From Phaeoceros laevis (lineage: Eukaryota > Anthocerotophyta > Anthocerotopsida > Notothyladales): a stretch of 47,921 nt of DNA. Where the stretch lies: contig JBNGIQ010009118.1 in the NCBI GenBank assembly GCA_049999765.1, forward strand, positions 153,411 through 201,331, in the 5' to 3' direction. Under the pieces are notes generated by a model, which was given only the letters and a program-made list of their open reading frames with translations, searched no databases and was not told the origin of the DNA. Every line of letters begins with the position of its first letter. The first letter of the stretch is position 1. Made by a program: the position numbers and the translations under genes. Of the stretch, positions 9,001 through 20,506 are shown one piece after another.

Positions 9001-12000
9001 CTCAAAGGGCAACAGCATCCCTTCATGAAAAATACCTCCACAGCATCGTGGCGACTACAAATATCCCCATGAACCACCAATGGCAACAGAAGCCACCGAC
9101 GTAGCAAACGCGCACCCATCGCTGTTTTGGTATGATCAATTGCCCAGAGAAGGGAACCTTTGGTGCCCCCGTTACGTGATGCTTTCAGGAGCTGATGAAC
9201 ATCAACAGCCAAAAGATGAGAACTGAAAGATGACCTAGATCTGCCACATGTTCAACTGAGCAAGGACTCTGTATCACCAACAGTATCACTACGCACTGAA
9301 GAAACCCATGTTTAAGACTTAAATTTCAAGTTGAGAAAATCTTACTTCCAAGTGACGTCTGGCAGTCTCGTCCACTTTCATGAAGCTATCAATAGTATAT
9401 GAACGAGGAACGCAAAGAGGTATACTCTTACTTGACACTTTCTGTATTTCTTGCAAGTAGCTGGAACCACAAATTGAAGATTAAGATGAGTAATCCAGCT
9501 TAAAGCTTCAAATTTCTCTTTGCAGAGAACAGACGAGTCTTACTGACAAAACTAGAATCAAATCACACAAGTAAATACCTTAGAAGACCTCCAGCTGCCC
9601 TCAATCCAAATGACAGGTCCTGAATCCCTAGGCTCTCCAGTGAGTGAACCCCAAAACATGATAGCAGCTTCTGTGTCACAAATCAGAGTCTTTGAGGCTA
9701 CCTACTCAATAATGTGGTTACAATCAGTAAAAGTCTATAAATTCTTACTTCAGAAAAAGGAAAAAACGGATGTCAGTCGACATGTGTCTGAAGTACCAAA
9801 ACAGGAAGATCTACAAAACAAGAAGGTGGGCACCGTACCTTTTTAGCCAAGCTAGGAAAAAAATCTGCTGCTGCTCTCTCTACATAGCAAAGTTGCATAG
9901 GCATGCCCAAAGGATGTCGACATGTACTCCCTTCATGTGGCACACAGGGAACCTGCTTTTACACAAGTTTTAGTCTACGACCTCCTACACTGTACACACC
10001 TAAGTTGCCTGCAGCGTGTTGATGTGTTGGAAGAGAGTGTGATACATTAGCTGGATATATGATTTCTGCTGGGCGAAGACGTAGAATCTCCTGAACCAGT
10101 GCCATCCTCCCATGAGAATGAGTAACAATAAATTCGCCTGACCAATACACACAAAAAGTCCTGCATCAGCAATTAGCAAAAACATGCTTCCAGAGTGCAT
10201 TACAAACATGAGTTGACTTCTTTGGAAGCAGGCTTATGATGCACCATATGCCATTCGCTGCAAAATGCTGATGCTTGTGAAGTATAAATAAGAGAGAACA
10301 CTACCTGTTGACACATCGGAGTATGCCAGTCCCCACACCCCAGCCTCATTTGAGGGGGGCAGAATAGCTACAAGATAGTTGTTCTCGCGATCTTCAAGCA
10401 TACTGCTATCTAAAATGGTGCCTGGTGTCCACACTCCAGTCACTTCACGCCGAAGGAGGTTTCCTTGCTTGCAATCTGCGTCCGAAGCGACCTGAGAGAT
10501 GCTTTGAAAGCAACTTGTAAGTGGCTGACATGGGTTTGTCTGAAAGGTGCTACCATAGTTGAACCTAAGATTTGATCTAGCTTGCAAGCAAACCACAGCA
10601 CAATACCTTACTTGGTCTAGTTTCACAACTGAGATACCCTTGTTCAGCAGCATTTTGAGGTATACATCGATCCTGTGCAAAGGCACTCCAGCCATAGGCA
10701 CCTTCTTGCCAAGCATCTGGAGGACATATTTCGTCATGTAGAAACCTGTAACAACTTGACACACTACACTAGAGCTGCAAAGCCTAAATTGACATTGCCT
10801 ACCTTGCCACCATCCACAACGGCGAGCCTTACACCACATGCCTCTGATAGCTTCTGCGCATCTTCAAAAAATGCCTGAGAACCAAACACAAGAAATAAAT
10901 CACCAAAAACTTGTGCACACACTGACAAGGATCACCTTCCGTAGGATCTTCCTTTGCATAAATACTCACCTCAAAGAAGTCACCAATTCTTGAGAGAAGC
11001 AGAAAATATGGTCGTTGCTGCTTGATCTCCACGTACTGCTTCAACATTGGGGTCAGCAATGCTGTATCCACCATACTGCTTTGCAAGCCTGTCTGAACCT
11101 CTGTTGTCTCTGTATCGCCCCAGATGACTACATTTGAATGGTACCTTTCTAACTCCATTTCCTTGCTTTCTGGCTCTGCAGGATGGAGTGCTGGCAGCTC
11201 CCTTGTGGTTATCTCACTTCCTACAGCCTGATTGCAACTTAATTTTTCAACGTCTGAAGGATCTAAGGGGGCAAGAGGGTCTGACTGCGTAGATCTTATC
11301 TCAATTTGTGTACGACCATGGTTCTCAAATGCTGCTGTTGTATGATCAACTAGCTGCACAGGACAATCTTCAGCTAACATGGCCTGGTCTTTGAAAGGCC
11401 CTGCGTTTAACTCTGATCCTTCTTCTTGCCCCTTAAATTTGTATTCAGTAGAAATTTGTAAAGTCATGTCAAAATCATGTCCCTGGATTTGATGTGTTGC
11501 AGTGCAACTAGAGGAATCATGAACTGCACATTCAGCACTGTTTTCAGTTGACAATGCTTCATTACATTCTACCACATCAGCTGCAATATTGACATTCGTC
11601 ACCTTGCCATCCCCTATTTCTGCTGATATCTCAACAAGCTGGACGGAGGGAAGGCCTTGAACCCCTGCGTCTAAATGTCTGACAGCCTTCTCAGCAGATG
11701 GTTTGCAATCACTTGCAAAAAATGCTCTGTCCAAGAGATCTGTTGGTGTAAGGCGGAGATCGCTCAGAATGTTCTGAAGTACAGCAACCAGAACATCCAC
11801 ATCATCCATTGCCCTATGGGTCTGTGGAGGATGTGGCAAGTTGTAATGATCTCGCATAAATTGCAGACTACACTTCTTTGTGAAAACGCCTGCAACCCAA
11901 GGAAATGCAAAACGAGTCCATAACCAGGAAATTCTGGCAGAAAATCTGACCAACTCAAGTTAAACATGCAATTGACCACCTTCCAATACTCATGATGCTT

Positions 12001-13384
12001 AGGCAAAATTAGAAGCGAGATTCATAGAACAAGTCAGACCTATTTGTATCCCAATCGTTTGACGTGTTCAAGTAGGTACCAACCTAGACATGAAGCAGAA
12101 CTGAGACATACCACATCTCAAAACAACAAAGTCCCGCAGATCATATCAACAAGAGCACATAAGACGCGCAATTGGCATTTTAACCTCCGAGACAATGGGC
12201 CATTTTTGTTTCCTTACTCATCATGGGTGTGAGAGAAGGATTGCAGCCCTACGTCACTCTGAGGATGCCTGATTGAATCTACTAACAGACGAGCAAGTGA
12301 CAAGGCACCAAACAATATTGCCAGATTTGGAACTTCTGGTGAACATTCTGAAATTCCAACTGAAGTATTTCAAGATTTCTTTCAGTTCTTCTAGCATCAG
12401 AATCTGGAGCAAGAGCTTCTTAGTTGAACAACAATCGACTCCAACTCCACCTGGTGGCTAAGAAACAGTTAGAAAGGGTGATCTACCTTTAGCAACCAAC
12501 GCATCCCTTGCCAGAGGCAAACTGTCCAAGAAAAGCCAATGTGATGGCAGTTGCACACCACTGTCGTTAAAATGGTTTATCATCATTGGTACATCAAATG
12601 TCCTTGCATTATGTGCTATTAACACAACGTGTCCACTTCTTCTCCGACGTCCCTCCACAAACTGAATAATTACTGGGGCAACTTGTTGCCATCTGACCAT
12701 TTAGTCCAAAACCACCTGGACGTCATTATCATAACGCTTGTAACGTCCAAAGAACTGGAAACATAGCCACACTTCACAAGTTCCATAAAAAAAAGCATGT
12801 TCACAACTTACTTGGGGACATTGGGGTTGTTGACCATCTCATCAGTAATACGGTGCACAAATTCAGACGCTCCCACTTTTTTTCCTGGATTGACAAGAGT
12901 CTGCAAGGTGCTAATTTCACCCCCAGCTAGATCCCGGCAAGCAAACTCAACGATGCGATCCAGTCGACTTAATCCTGTAGTTTCTATGTCAAAAGCTATA
13001 AGAGTGACTGACAATTTGTCAAATGCCTCTGGCGGACGTTTGAATTCAGGTGACAAATCATCTCCGATTGCCTGTTCAGTAACGACGTCCTCATGAAAAG
13101 TTTCCTGAAGTGCCCCGTTTCCAAGATGATTAGAAACATGAACTTCACTTGCTGAGAGATTTTCAATAACATCCCCATCGCCAGTACCGCCATTCTCTGC
13201 AAAAGTTCTCACTAGTGCAACATTCAAGCATATGGAAGTGTTTGGAGAAATTCTTGTTGGAAAGTGATGTCTGACACGGCTTTGAGAAAAAGAAGTGAAG
13301 AGCAACGACGTCACTACGTGTGCTTGCCTCCCAACATGTGACCATGAAGCAGCTTCCCAAGATAAACAACACTTCCTCTGGCAC
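6097..13384 (-). CDS. DEDDh exonuclease-MutS fusion protein, organelle DNA repair (5' and 3' ends incomplete)
   Basis: Minus-strand exons: 13384-12812, 12692-12487, 11889-10970, 10874-10811, 10745-10612, 10491-10305, 10137-10000, 9879-9839, 9670-9579, 9460-9346, about 9230-9036, 8935-8826, 8564-8426, 8281-8111, 7981-7690 and 7604 to the gap. Exons 1-2 and the start of exon 3 encode a DEDDh exonuclease: DIET (12990-12979), HNARTFD (12613-12593), HRAMDD (11818-11801). After a linker of about 200 residues comes full MutS: TPMLKQY and GDFFE with the mismatch-reading Phe-x-Glu, the connector, the lever/clamp, and an ATPase with Walker A TGPNASGKS (from 7275) and Walker B LVLLDEVGRG (about 7047). 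The Walker A context resembles cyanobacterial MutS. The Arg/Ser-rich N-terminus suggests organelle import. The H-loop His is Tyr. A long Ser/Glu-rich tail follows. Total about 1,600 residues. Unresolved: the first exon with its ATG, and the 9346/9230 junction. Confidence 0.85.
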
Positions 13385-14486
13385 CTGCAGATGCGAGTAC
13401 CAAAGGTAAGCGAATTGGACTCTTGACTCTAGTGTAGCATTTCCATGTCAAGGGTACACACGTTACAGTCAGTGAACTTGACATCTAGAGCTTCTAGACG
13501 ACATCCACAGCAAGTGCATATCAGACGGTCTGTCTATTGGCCCCAGGCATTTGAATCATAGAACAATCTGTGGCAATTCTGGCCATCTTCAAATCTGAAG
13601 CTGGAATCTTTACTTCGAAGAATTTGAGATTGTTCTTGAGGACAGAACCGGGATTACTTCCGCAATTCATATTAGCTTCTCTAACCTTTGATCTGCTCCC
13701 GGCTCATGACAAATAACATCCTCCGTAGCTGAATTGACTAACACGCAAGATTACTTAACCTTATGGGGAAGCCAATCGGGCGATGGAGAGCTGACATTCT
13801 TCTGCCAGAACATCCTCTCCTGCTTCTTGATCCGCGTCTATAAGGTACTGGCCCGGCACCAGGGCTGGCAGCATCCCAACCTGCACTCTCCCCTCCGCAG
13901 CTGTAGCATCCTAGGCCCGTGTGTCCGCAAGACTCATTCTGAATCTCCTTCCGCCGAGCGGATGGAGTGAGAACCCCGATGCCACGACCGGTGCGATCGG
14001 TCCTGCAGCAACTGCCGGCTGCTACACCGAGCGTTTTGCCCGAGGCCGCCAGGCGCTCCCATCGGAGGCTCATGTCCTTCCCCCAAACTGTTCCTCATGG
14101 CTCATCCCAAGTCGTGCGCTGCGCGCGACAGTGCCTGCCATCAGTATGCCTGCTTGGGGCAGCTGACCTCAAGGAGCAATGCCGCTGAAATATGCTAGGC
14201 ATCTCGTTCGTTCGAGTTCGTTTCCCTCGTGTTTTCTCTACTCTCACTGACGCGGTCATTCCAACGAGGATCAGCTGGCCAATGGGTATGCGCCAACACA
14301 TGAGGGCGTAGTCTCAAAGTTTCTCGAACTGTCCTCATCAGTAGGAAGTAGACTGCCATCAGTATCTACCGCCCTTGGTGCTTCCCACCCGTTTGATCAT
14401 TTGAAGTAAAGTCCCAGCGGGCAAACAATTGACTCTTGCATGCTGTCCAATCCGAATTATCAAGAACGGGATTGGCCAGGGCCAGT
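13385..14486. promoter_or_regulatory. Divergent intergenic region between exonuclease-MutS and adrenodoxin reductase genes
   Basis: About 1.1 kb separates the first recognised MutS exon (minus) from the adrenodoxin reductase start (plus). It must contain the missing first MutS exon and the promoters of both genes. The minus-strand exon at 13384 begins in phase 2 after a good acceptor (ctgcag) and has no in-frame ATG, so another exon lies upstream here. Candidate ATGs on the minus strand (for example 14073, with a basic, Ser/Ala-rich start) do not give a donor of the right phase, so I leave it unresolved. Confidence 0.5.
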
Positions 14487-17295
14487 ATGGGGTTCGGTTG
14501 TCTTCTGAGGAAAGCAGGTACCGGAGCGCTCAGACATTTCTCCATTCTGCGCGGCTCGGACTCGCAGCTCCAAATCTGCGTTGTCGGAAGTGGGCCTGCC
14601 GGTTTCTACACCGCCGAGAAGGTAGCTTACCTGCAAAGGTGGTCGTGCTCCGCTGCCTTGGGGCCGTCGCAAACTTATGATAGTAGATAACAAATTTCCC
14701 ATGCAGTTGCTGAAACGATTTGACAAGGCAACAGTGGACATCGTGGAGAGACTGCCGACTCCATTTGGTTTGGTCCGATCGGGAGTTGCGCCTGACCATC
14801 CGGAAACGAAGGTCTGTCATGCAGCCGTGCGCCCCGGCAGGAAGATTGGTGATGTTGCCGGATTGTGCTTGAGACCGGCATGGTTGCTGCTGAAATGTGT
14901 CGCAGATAGTCATCAACCAATTCTCACGGATGGCAGCAAGTGATCGATGTGCTTTTGTCGGAAACGTGACTGTAGGAAAAGACATTACTTTGCACGAGTT
15001 GAGGCAGCTTTACAGTGTGGTGAGCAATTGCCTTGAGAATTAGTCTAGCCGCTAGCTCGTAGATTTGCAGGTTCAGTTTAGAATGATCAGTTAGACTGGT
15101 TGTGCCAGGTGGTTCTTGCTTATGGAGCAGAGAGCGACAGGAAGCTCAACATTCCAGGAGAGGTGTGCACGACATCCCGTTAGACCTTTTCGTGAGTATT
15201 ATTTTTGTTTGTTCAACCTGCTTCATGCTGGTTCTGTGCAGAACCTTCGAGGGGTTCACTCCTCAAGAGAGTTCGTGTGGTGGTACAATGGCCATCCAGA
15301 CTGTACTCAATTGTCACCTGACCTAAGAAGCACTGACACTGCAGTGATCCTGGGACAGGTACGACATGAGCTCACCACATCATAGCTGAAGTCATACTGT
15401 AACAAGCATTTTCCTTCGAAGATTTTGAGTCTGTGTCGTTTTTAAATCAGATGTTCACGGCTTTCAGGGGAATGTAGCGATTGATGCTGCAAGGATCTTA
15501 CTACGTCCCACCAAGGATCTAGCAGTTACAGACGTGGCAGATCATGCACTGACTTCCTTACAGGAAAGCAATATCAGGTATCCTGTTTAGTCTGAATTGA
15601 GCTGTTTCATCTTTGACCAAGTTGAGAGCCGTACCTTTAATATCAACGTGACATTTTAACCGCAGACATGTCTACTTGGTTGGAAGACGAGGACCAGTTC
15701 AAGCTGCTTGTACTGCAAAGGAGCTGCGAGAGATTCTGGGTATGTTGCGTGATGCATGATCACATTGGCACTGGGACAGCTGAAATCTCCTGTCTCGTGG
15801 TAAGGAGCTGACATCCTCACAGTCGGTTCCCTCTCGTTGAAGGAATCCAAGACCTAGAAGTGACTGTGCAAGAATCGGACCTAAGGACATCTCCTGTGGA
15901 CTTGGTGTGTGATTATCCTGTCTTTTCACACTTCGGCTCTCTTCATTGTTGACTTGCAGCTTTTGTGCTTTCTGTTACTAGTTCACTACTCTGTCAAAGT
16001 ATCACATGATGGCTGCAAATGCAGCTGGTGTTGAATGCAGGCAGAAATGAAAGCCAGCCGAAGCCATAAGCGTGTGTATGAGCTTTTTTGCAAGGCAGCT
16101 GCCACCAAGGCTGTGTCTGGAAAGAAGAAAAGACTCGATTTCATTTTTTTCAGGGCACCGCATAAGATCATACCCTCAGAAGATGGTCAAAGGGTGTCTG
16201 GTGTCAGCTTGGAGAAGACTATTCTTGGTATGCACCTATCTTTGCGGTTTTAAAAATACATGACGCATGACCCATGTTGACGGTGTGTTGTGACTAGCAG
16301 AAAGGCTCGAAGGTGGTGGTCAGCAAAGCGTGGGGACTGGAGAGTTTGAAGAGCTTAAAGCAGGGTCTGTGGTACACGTCATTGCAGTTATACTAGCATA
16401 GCAGCCTGTGAGGTATTGGAGTATGGATTTGCAAGCTCATTTTCTAAGTCTATGGGGGTGTGAACCTTGCAAAAATATCGGGCATGCATGTTGTTGCACA
16501 ACATGGCATCAGATTGATATCGTTGCTGGTAGCTGACCTTGTGATGACATCTGTCCGCGATGATTGGTCAGGTTGGTCCTGAAAAGCATCGGATATAAAT
16601 CTGTTCCGATTGCTGGAGTTGCTTTTGATCAAAAAAGAGGTCCATCATCTTACTGTATATTTTGCTTTTGTAAAAGGGCAAATACTTTAGCGCCGCGATT
16701 GACAATTCTGAGATGAGAGGAAGAAGAAGTTTATTTCTGGTGTACTTTTTCCAGGAGTCATACCTAATGTCAGGGGTCGGGTTCTTAATGATCAACTCTC
16801 ACCCACGGAACCCGGGCTCTATGTCGTTGGCTGGCTTAAGAGGGGTCCAACAGGGATCATTGGGACGAACCTAAACTGTGCAGAAGAGACTGTAAGTTGC
16901 CTTTCCACTCGTGCATCATGCAGTTTTCGGCTGTCTTGTGAGTTACCTCCGTGCCCTTATGGCCATGCCTAGGTGATACGGGGTCCACTCTCGTGGCTAT
17001 ATGAACCTTTCCTTTGGTTTTTCCTTAGGTTGAAGCTATTGTAGAAGATGAGCGCAATGGCTTGCTGGGCTCGAAATCCCAGCCTTCAAGGGGACGAGAA
17101 GGTTTTTTAAGTCTCCTGGACGCAAAAGGCACTGCGACTGTTTCCTTTGAGGACTGGCTGAAAATCGATGCAAAGGAGAAAGAGATGGGTAGGATGAAAG
17201 GGAAAACTAGAGAGAAAATTGTATATCAAGACGAAATGCTGAAGATTGCTGGGAAGTGGTGCGTAACCGGCGGTGATGTGAACATGGTCGTGTAG
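14487..17295 (+). CDS. NADPH:adrenodoxin oxidoreductase, mitochondrial
   Basis: This enzyme passes electrons from NADPH through FAD to mitochondrial ferredoxin (adrenodoxin), which serves Fe-S cluster and biotin/lipoate-type pathways in plants. Thirteen exons: 14487-14621, 14707-14811, 14906-15019, 15109-15162, 15242-15358, 15468-15577, 15666-15739, 15843-15904, 16041-16227, 16301-16364, 16572-16639, 16755-16891, 17029-17295; all phases agree and give 497 residues, close to the family length. Visible motifs are the FAD-binding [16 protein letters not shown] after a short basic presequence, [18 protein letters not shown], the family signature [12 protein letters not shown], the NADP-binding [27 protein letters not shown], and the C-terminal FAD contact [17 protein letters not shown]. 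Exon 10 needs the donor at 16365 rather than the one at 16372 to keep the GLVLKSIGY frame. It is transcribed away from the exonuclease-MutS gene; both products are probably organellar. Confidence 0.95.
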
Positions 17296-17647
17296 TCACC
17301 AACAAAGAACTTTGAAATGACATTGCGTACCACCTGCAGGTGGGGGAGGCCAAACATTGCCCAACATGTGTGCACGCGAGACATTGACCCAGCAATGGCT
17401 CCCAAGTCTAACACGACTGAGACAGCTTCCGCTGGGCGCTGAGCATTTTCCCAGTCGGAATCGTCTCACAAAGGTGGCTGGTCTGATACAATTTACCATC
17501 TGAACAGTGAGCCCGGAACTCTTCAAGCAACGAGGCGCATTTTGATTCCTGTGGTGTGGCACTTTGATTGTCTGCTCATCAATCGGTCTTAGAATTTGAC
17601 CCTGAGGTAGAAGATAATGGAGAGCCACTCGTGAACCTCTTGATAGA
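17296..17647. other. Short intergenic spacer before the PPR gene
   Basis: About 350 bp containing the 3' untranslated region of the adrenodoxin reductase gene and the promoter of the PPR gene. No other feature was seen. Confidence 0.5.
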
Positions 17648-20506
17648 ATGATGGCTGTTAGGCTGTTCCAGCTGAATTTCAGGCTGACAGGCCCGGCTGT
17701 GAGTACCGGTTTTCAAACTGGATCGTCCAATTCTCTGCAAGGACTAGTACTTGAGCCCGGTTGGTATGAAGCCTTGAGCCGCCTAGCAGGGAAGGTGTGG
17801 TATGGGGAAAGCCGAACATCATTTGGAGACGAAGGAATGCCTCCAGCACAGCTGCAGTTTTTGTGGCAGGAGTTCTTCACAGATCCGACACAGTGGTGGG
17901 ACAGCAGACGGAGTAAGCCAACTCCCTGGCATCCGCGTGAGGGTCAATTGGAGGTTGGAATGTGCAGAAAACTGTGCATAGATGGACGAATGACTGACGC
18001 TGTGGATGCGTTGTGCCTGTTGGTGCAGCAACGATGCCACGTACCAAACAATCTAATCTACTGTGTCCTGAAGTGGTGTATCGCTCACAAGGATCTGGTT
18101 CTGGGCAAACGGATTCATGCACTGATTAACGAAAGTGGGTATGAAGGAGAGGCATTCCTGGCCACCCACCTTGTCGGTCTGTATGCTTCGCATGGGAGGT
18201 TGGAGGATGCAATGAGAGTCTTCGCCAAGGTCACTGCACCCGACGCCCATATCTGGGCAGCCATAATCTTCGCGTGTGCTAAACATGGAGAGGCTGCAGA
18301 GGCTATACGACTGTATAAACGGATGCGTGAATCGACTGTTGAGCCCGACAACCGTATATATGTAGCAGCTCTAAAAGCTTGTGCCACAGAGGGAGATGTA
18401 GTTACCGGCAAGGAGGTCCATGCTCATATTCTCGCGAGTCCTTGGACGCCAGATATTTTTGTTCAAACTGGCTTGCTTGATATGTACTCCAAGGGCAAGA
18501 ATCTAGAGGATGCTCGCAGAGTGTTTGACGGCATCGTAGAAAGAAATGTGGTGACATGGAATGCCATGCTCGGAGGCTATGCCCAACAGGGGATGGGTCA
18601 GGAAGCCCTTAGTCTTTACAAAATTATGCAACAGGATGGCAACCCTCCACCTGATTCTGTTACATTTCTATCCCTCCTGCAGGCATGTGCGAGTATAGGC
18701 TTAGGAGCCGTGCATCAGGGAAAGCAGCTCCATGCACAGATTGAGGAAAGACGACTGCACAACGATGCTGTTCTGGGTGGGAGCTTGGTGAACATGTATG
18801 CAAAGTGTGGCAGCATAGAGAATGCTCGCAGAGTGTTCGACACACTTCCCAGAAAAGGTGTGGAGACGTGGACCTCCATGATGGCAGGTTATGCCCAGCA
18901 GGGAGTAGGTCAGGAAGCCCTTAATCTTTACTGTAGTATGCAAAGAGAAGGCATCACTTCTCCAAATTCTGTTACATTTGTATGCCTCCTGCAAGCATGT
19001 GCAAGTGTAGGTGGAGGAGCTCTGCATCAGGGAAAGCAGCTACATGAACAGATTCAAGAACGAGGACTGCAAGAGGTTCTGGGTGGAAGCTTGGTAAACA
19101 TGTATGCAAAGTGTGGTAGCACAGAGGATGCTCGCAGAGTGTTCGACGCACTTCCAGAGAGAGATGTGGTTACATGGAATGCGATGCTTGCAGGTTACGC
19201 CCAGCAGGAGTCGGGGCAGGAAGCCCTTACTCTTTACAGGAGAATGCAACTGGAAGGAATTACTTCAAATTCTGTTACATTTGTGTGCCTCCTGCAGGCT
19301 TGCGCAAGTGTAGGCTTACGAGCTCTAGATGAGGGAAAGCACCTCCATGCACAGATTGAAGAACGTGGACTGCACGATGACGTGGTCCTAGGTGGCAGCT
19401 TGGTGAACATGTACGCCAAGTGTGGTAGCATAGATGATGCTCGCAGAATATTCGATAGACTTCCTGAGAAAAGTGTGGTAACGTGGACTGCCATGATCGC
19501 AGGTTATGCCCAACAGCAATTAGGTGAGGAAGCACTTGGTCTGTACAGCACTATGCAACAGGAAGGGATCACTCCGAGTTCTGTTACGTTTGTTTGCCTC
19601 CTCCAGGCATGTGCAACTGTAGCTGCCCTGCCACTTGGAAAGCAGCTCCATGCCCAGATTGAAGAACGCGGATTGCGAGCTGATTTGGATGTCGGAGCTG
19701 CATTAGTGAATATGTACGCAAAGTGCGGGAGCATGTTTGATTCGCAGCAGGTGTTTGATTCATTGCCTCAAAGAACCATTGAGGCATGGCATGCACTGAC
19801 TGCTGGATATACACGCCAAGGGGATAGTGAGGTTGTGTTTAACATGTTTGACAGGATGAGACTGGAGGGCCTACAGCCAGATGCCATCACGTTTCTTAGT
19901 GTGCTGACAGTTTGCAGTCATGCGGGCCTAGTGAACAAAGGTCGAGTGTACTTTGAGGCCATGAGGATAGACCATGGCATCAGTCCAACTGTAGAGCACT
20001 ACACATGCATGATGGATCTTTTGGGGCGTGCAGGTCATCTGGATGAGGCGTTGCGGATGGCCAAGTCCATGCCCTTCCCACCTGATGGTGCACTGTGGCT
20101 CGCGCTGCTAGGAGCTTGTAGCAAGTGGAACAACGTTGAGATTGGGCAACAGGCCTTTGAATTTGCAGTCAATGTGGATGCAAAGGATGCCGCACCTTAT
20201 GTGTTGATGTCCAATATATATGCAAGCACTCACATGAGGGAGGAGGCCAAGGAAATGCAGGCGAGGAGAGTGAAATCTGGGGCATGGAAGAAGCCAGGTC
20301 AAAGCTGGTGGACTGACATGGGTGGGGTGGTTCATACATTTGTAGTTGGGGACAAGAAGCATCCTGGGAGTGAAGGTATCTATGCAAGGTTGAAACAGCG
20401 AGTCCCCAATATGCAGAAAGATGGATATGTGCCGCATCTTGGCTCGTGGTTGCGGGGCATACCGGATCATGAGAAGGAAGCTGATTTATATACCGACATG
20501 CTATAG
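17648..20506 (+). CDS. PLS-type pentatricopeptide repeat protein with E domain, no DYW domain
   Basis: A single-exon gene of 952 codons. PPR proteins bind organellar RNA one base per repeat and act in editing, splicing or stability. Repeats of the P, L and S types begin at about residue 90 and continue to about 790, with hallmark phrases such as GKQLHAQIEERG, GSLVNMYAKCGSI and VVTWNAMLAGYAQQ. An E/E+-like tail follows (SWWTDMGGVVHTFVVGDKKHPGSEGIYARL), then GYVPHLG, and the protein stops at 20504-20506 where DYW-type members go on into the deaminase domain. Four consecutive modules of about 102-103 codons (18590-19790) are very similar at the DNA level, a sign of recent internal duplication. 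The start codon is doubled (ATGATG); the second Met is equally possible. The N-terminus lacks early acidic residues, compatible with organelle import. The RNA target cannot be read from the sequence. Confidence 0.95.
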   Translation: MMAVRLFQLNFRLTGPAVSTGFQTGSSNSLQGLVLEPGWYEALSRLAGKVWYGESRTSFGDEGMPPAQLQFLWQEFFTDPTQWWDSRRSKPTPWHPREGQLEVGMCRKLCIDGRMTDAVDALCLLVQQRCHVPNNLIYCVLKWCIAHKDLVLGKRIHALINESGYEGEAFLATHLVGLYASHGRLEDAMRVFAKVTAPDAHIWAAIIFACAKHGEAAEAIRLYKRMRESTVEPDNRIYVAALKACATEGDVVTGKEVHAHILASPWTPDIFVQTGLLDMYSKGKNLEDARRVFDGIVERNVVTWNAMLGGYAQQGMGQEALSLYKIMQQDGNPPPDSVTFLSLLQACASIGLGAVHQGKQLHAQIEERRLHNDAVLGGSLVNMYAKCGSIENARRVFDTLPRKGVETWTSMMAGYAQQGVGQEALNLYCSMQREGITSPNSVTFVCLLQACASVGGGALHQGKQLHEQIQERGLQEVLGGSLVNMYAKCGSTEDARRVFDALPERDVVTWNAMLAGYAQQESGQEALTLYRRMQLEGITSNSVTFVCLLQACASVGLRALDEGKHLHAQIEERGLHDDVVLGGSLVNMYAKCGSIDDARRIFDRLPEKSVVTWTAMIAGYAQQQLGEEALGLYSTMQQEGITPSSVTFVCLLQACATVAALPLGKQLHAQIEERGLRADLDVGAALVNMYAKCGSMFDSQQVFDSLPQRTIEAWHALTAGYTRQGDSEVVFNMFDRMRLEGLQPDAITFLSVLTVCSHAGLVNKGRVYFEAMRIDHGISPTVEHYTCMMDLLGRAGHLDEALRMAKSMPFPPDGALWLALLGACSKWNNVEIGQQAFEFAVNVDAKDAAPYVLMSNIYASTHMREEAKEMQARRVKSGAWKKPGQSWWTDMGGVVHTFVVGDKKHPGSEGIYARLKQRVPNMQKDGYVPHLGSWLRGIPDHEKEADLYTDML

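Noticed and set aside
16365-16371. Donor at 16372 for exon 10 of the adrenodoxin reductase gene.
   Set aside because: It would put the next exon out of frame; the donor at 16365 gives the conserved GLVLKSIGY.
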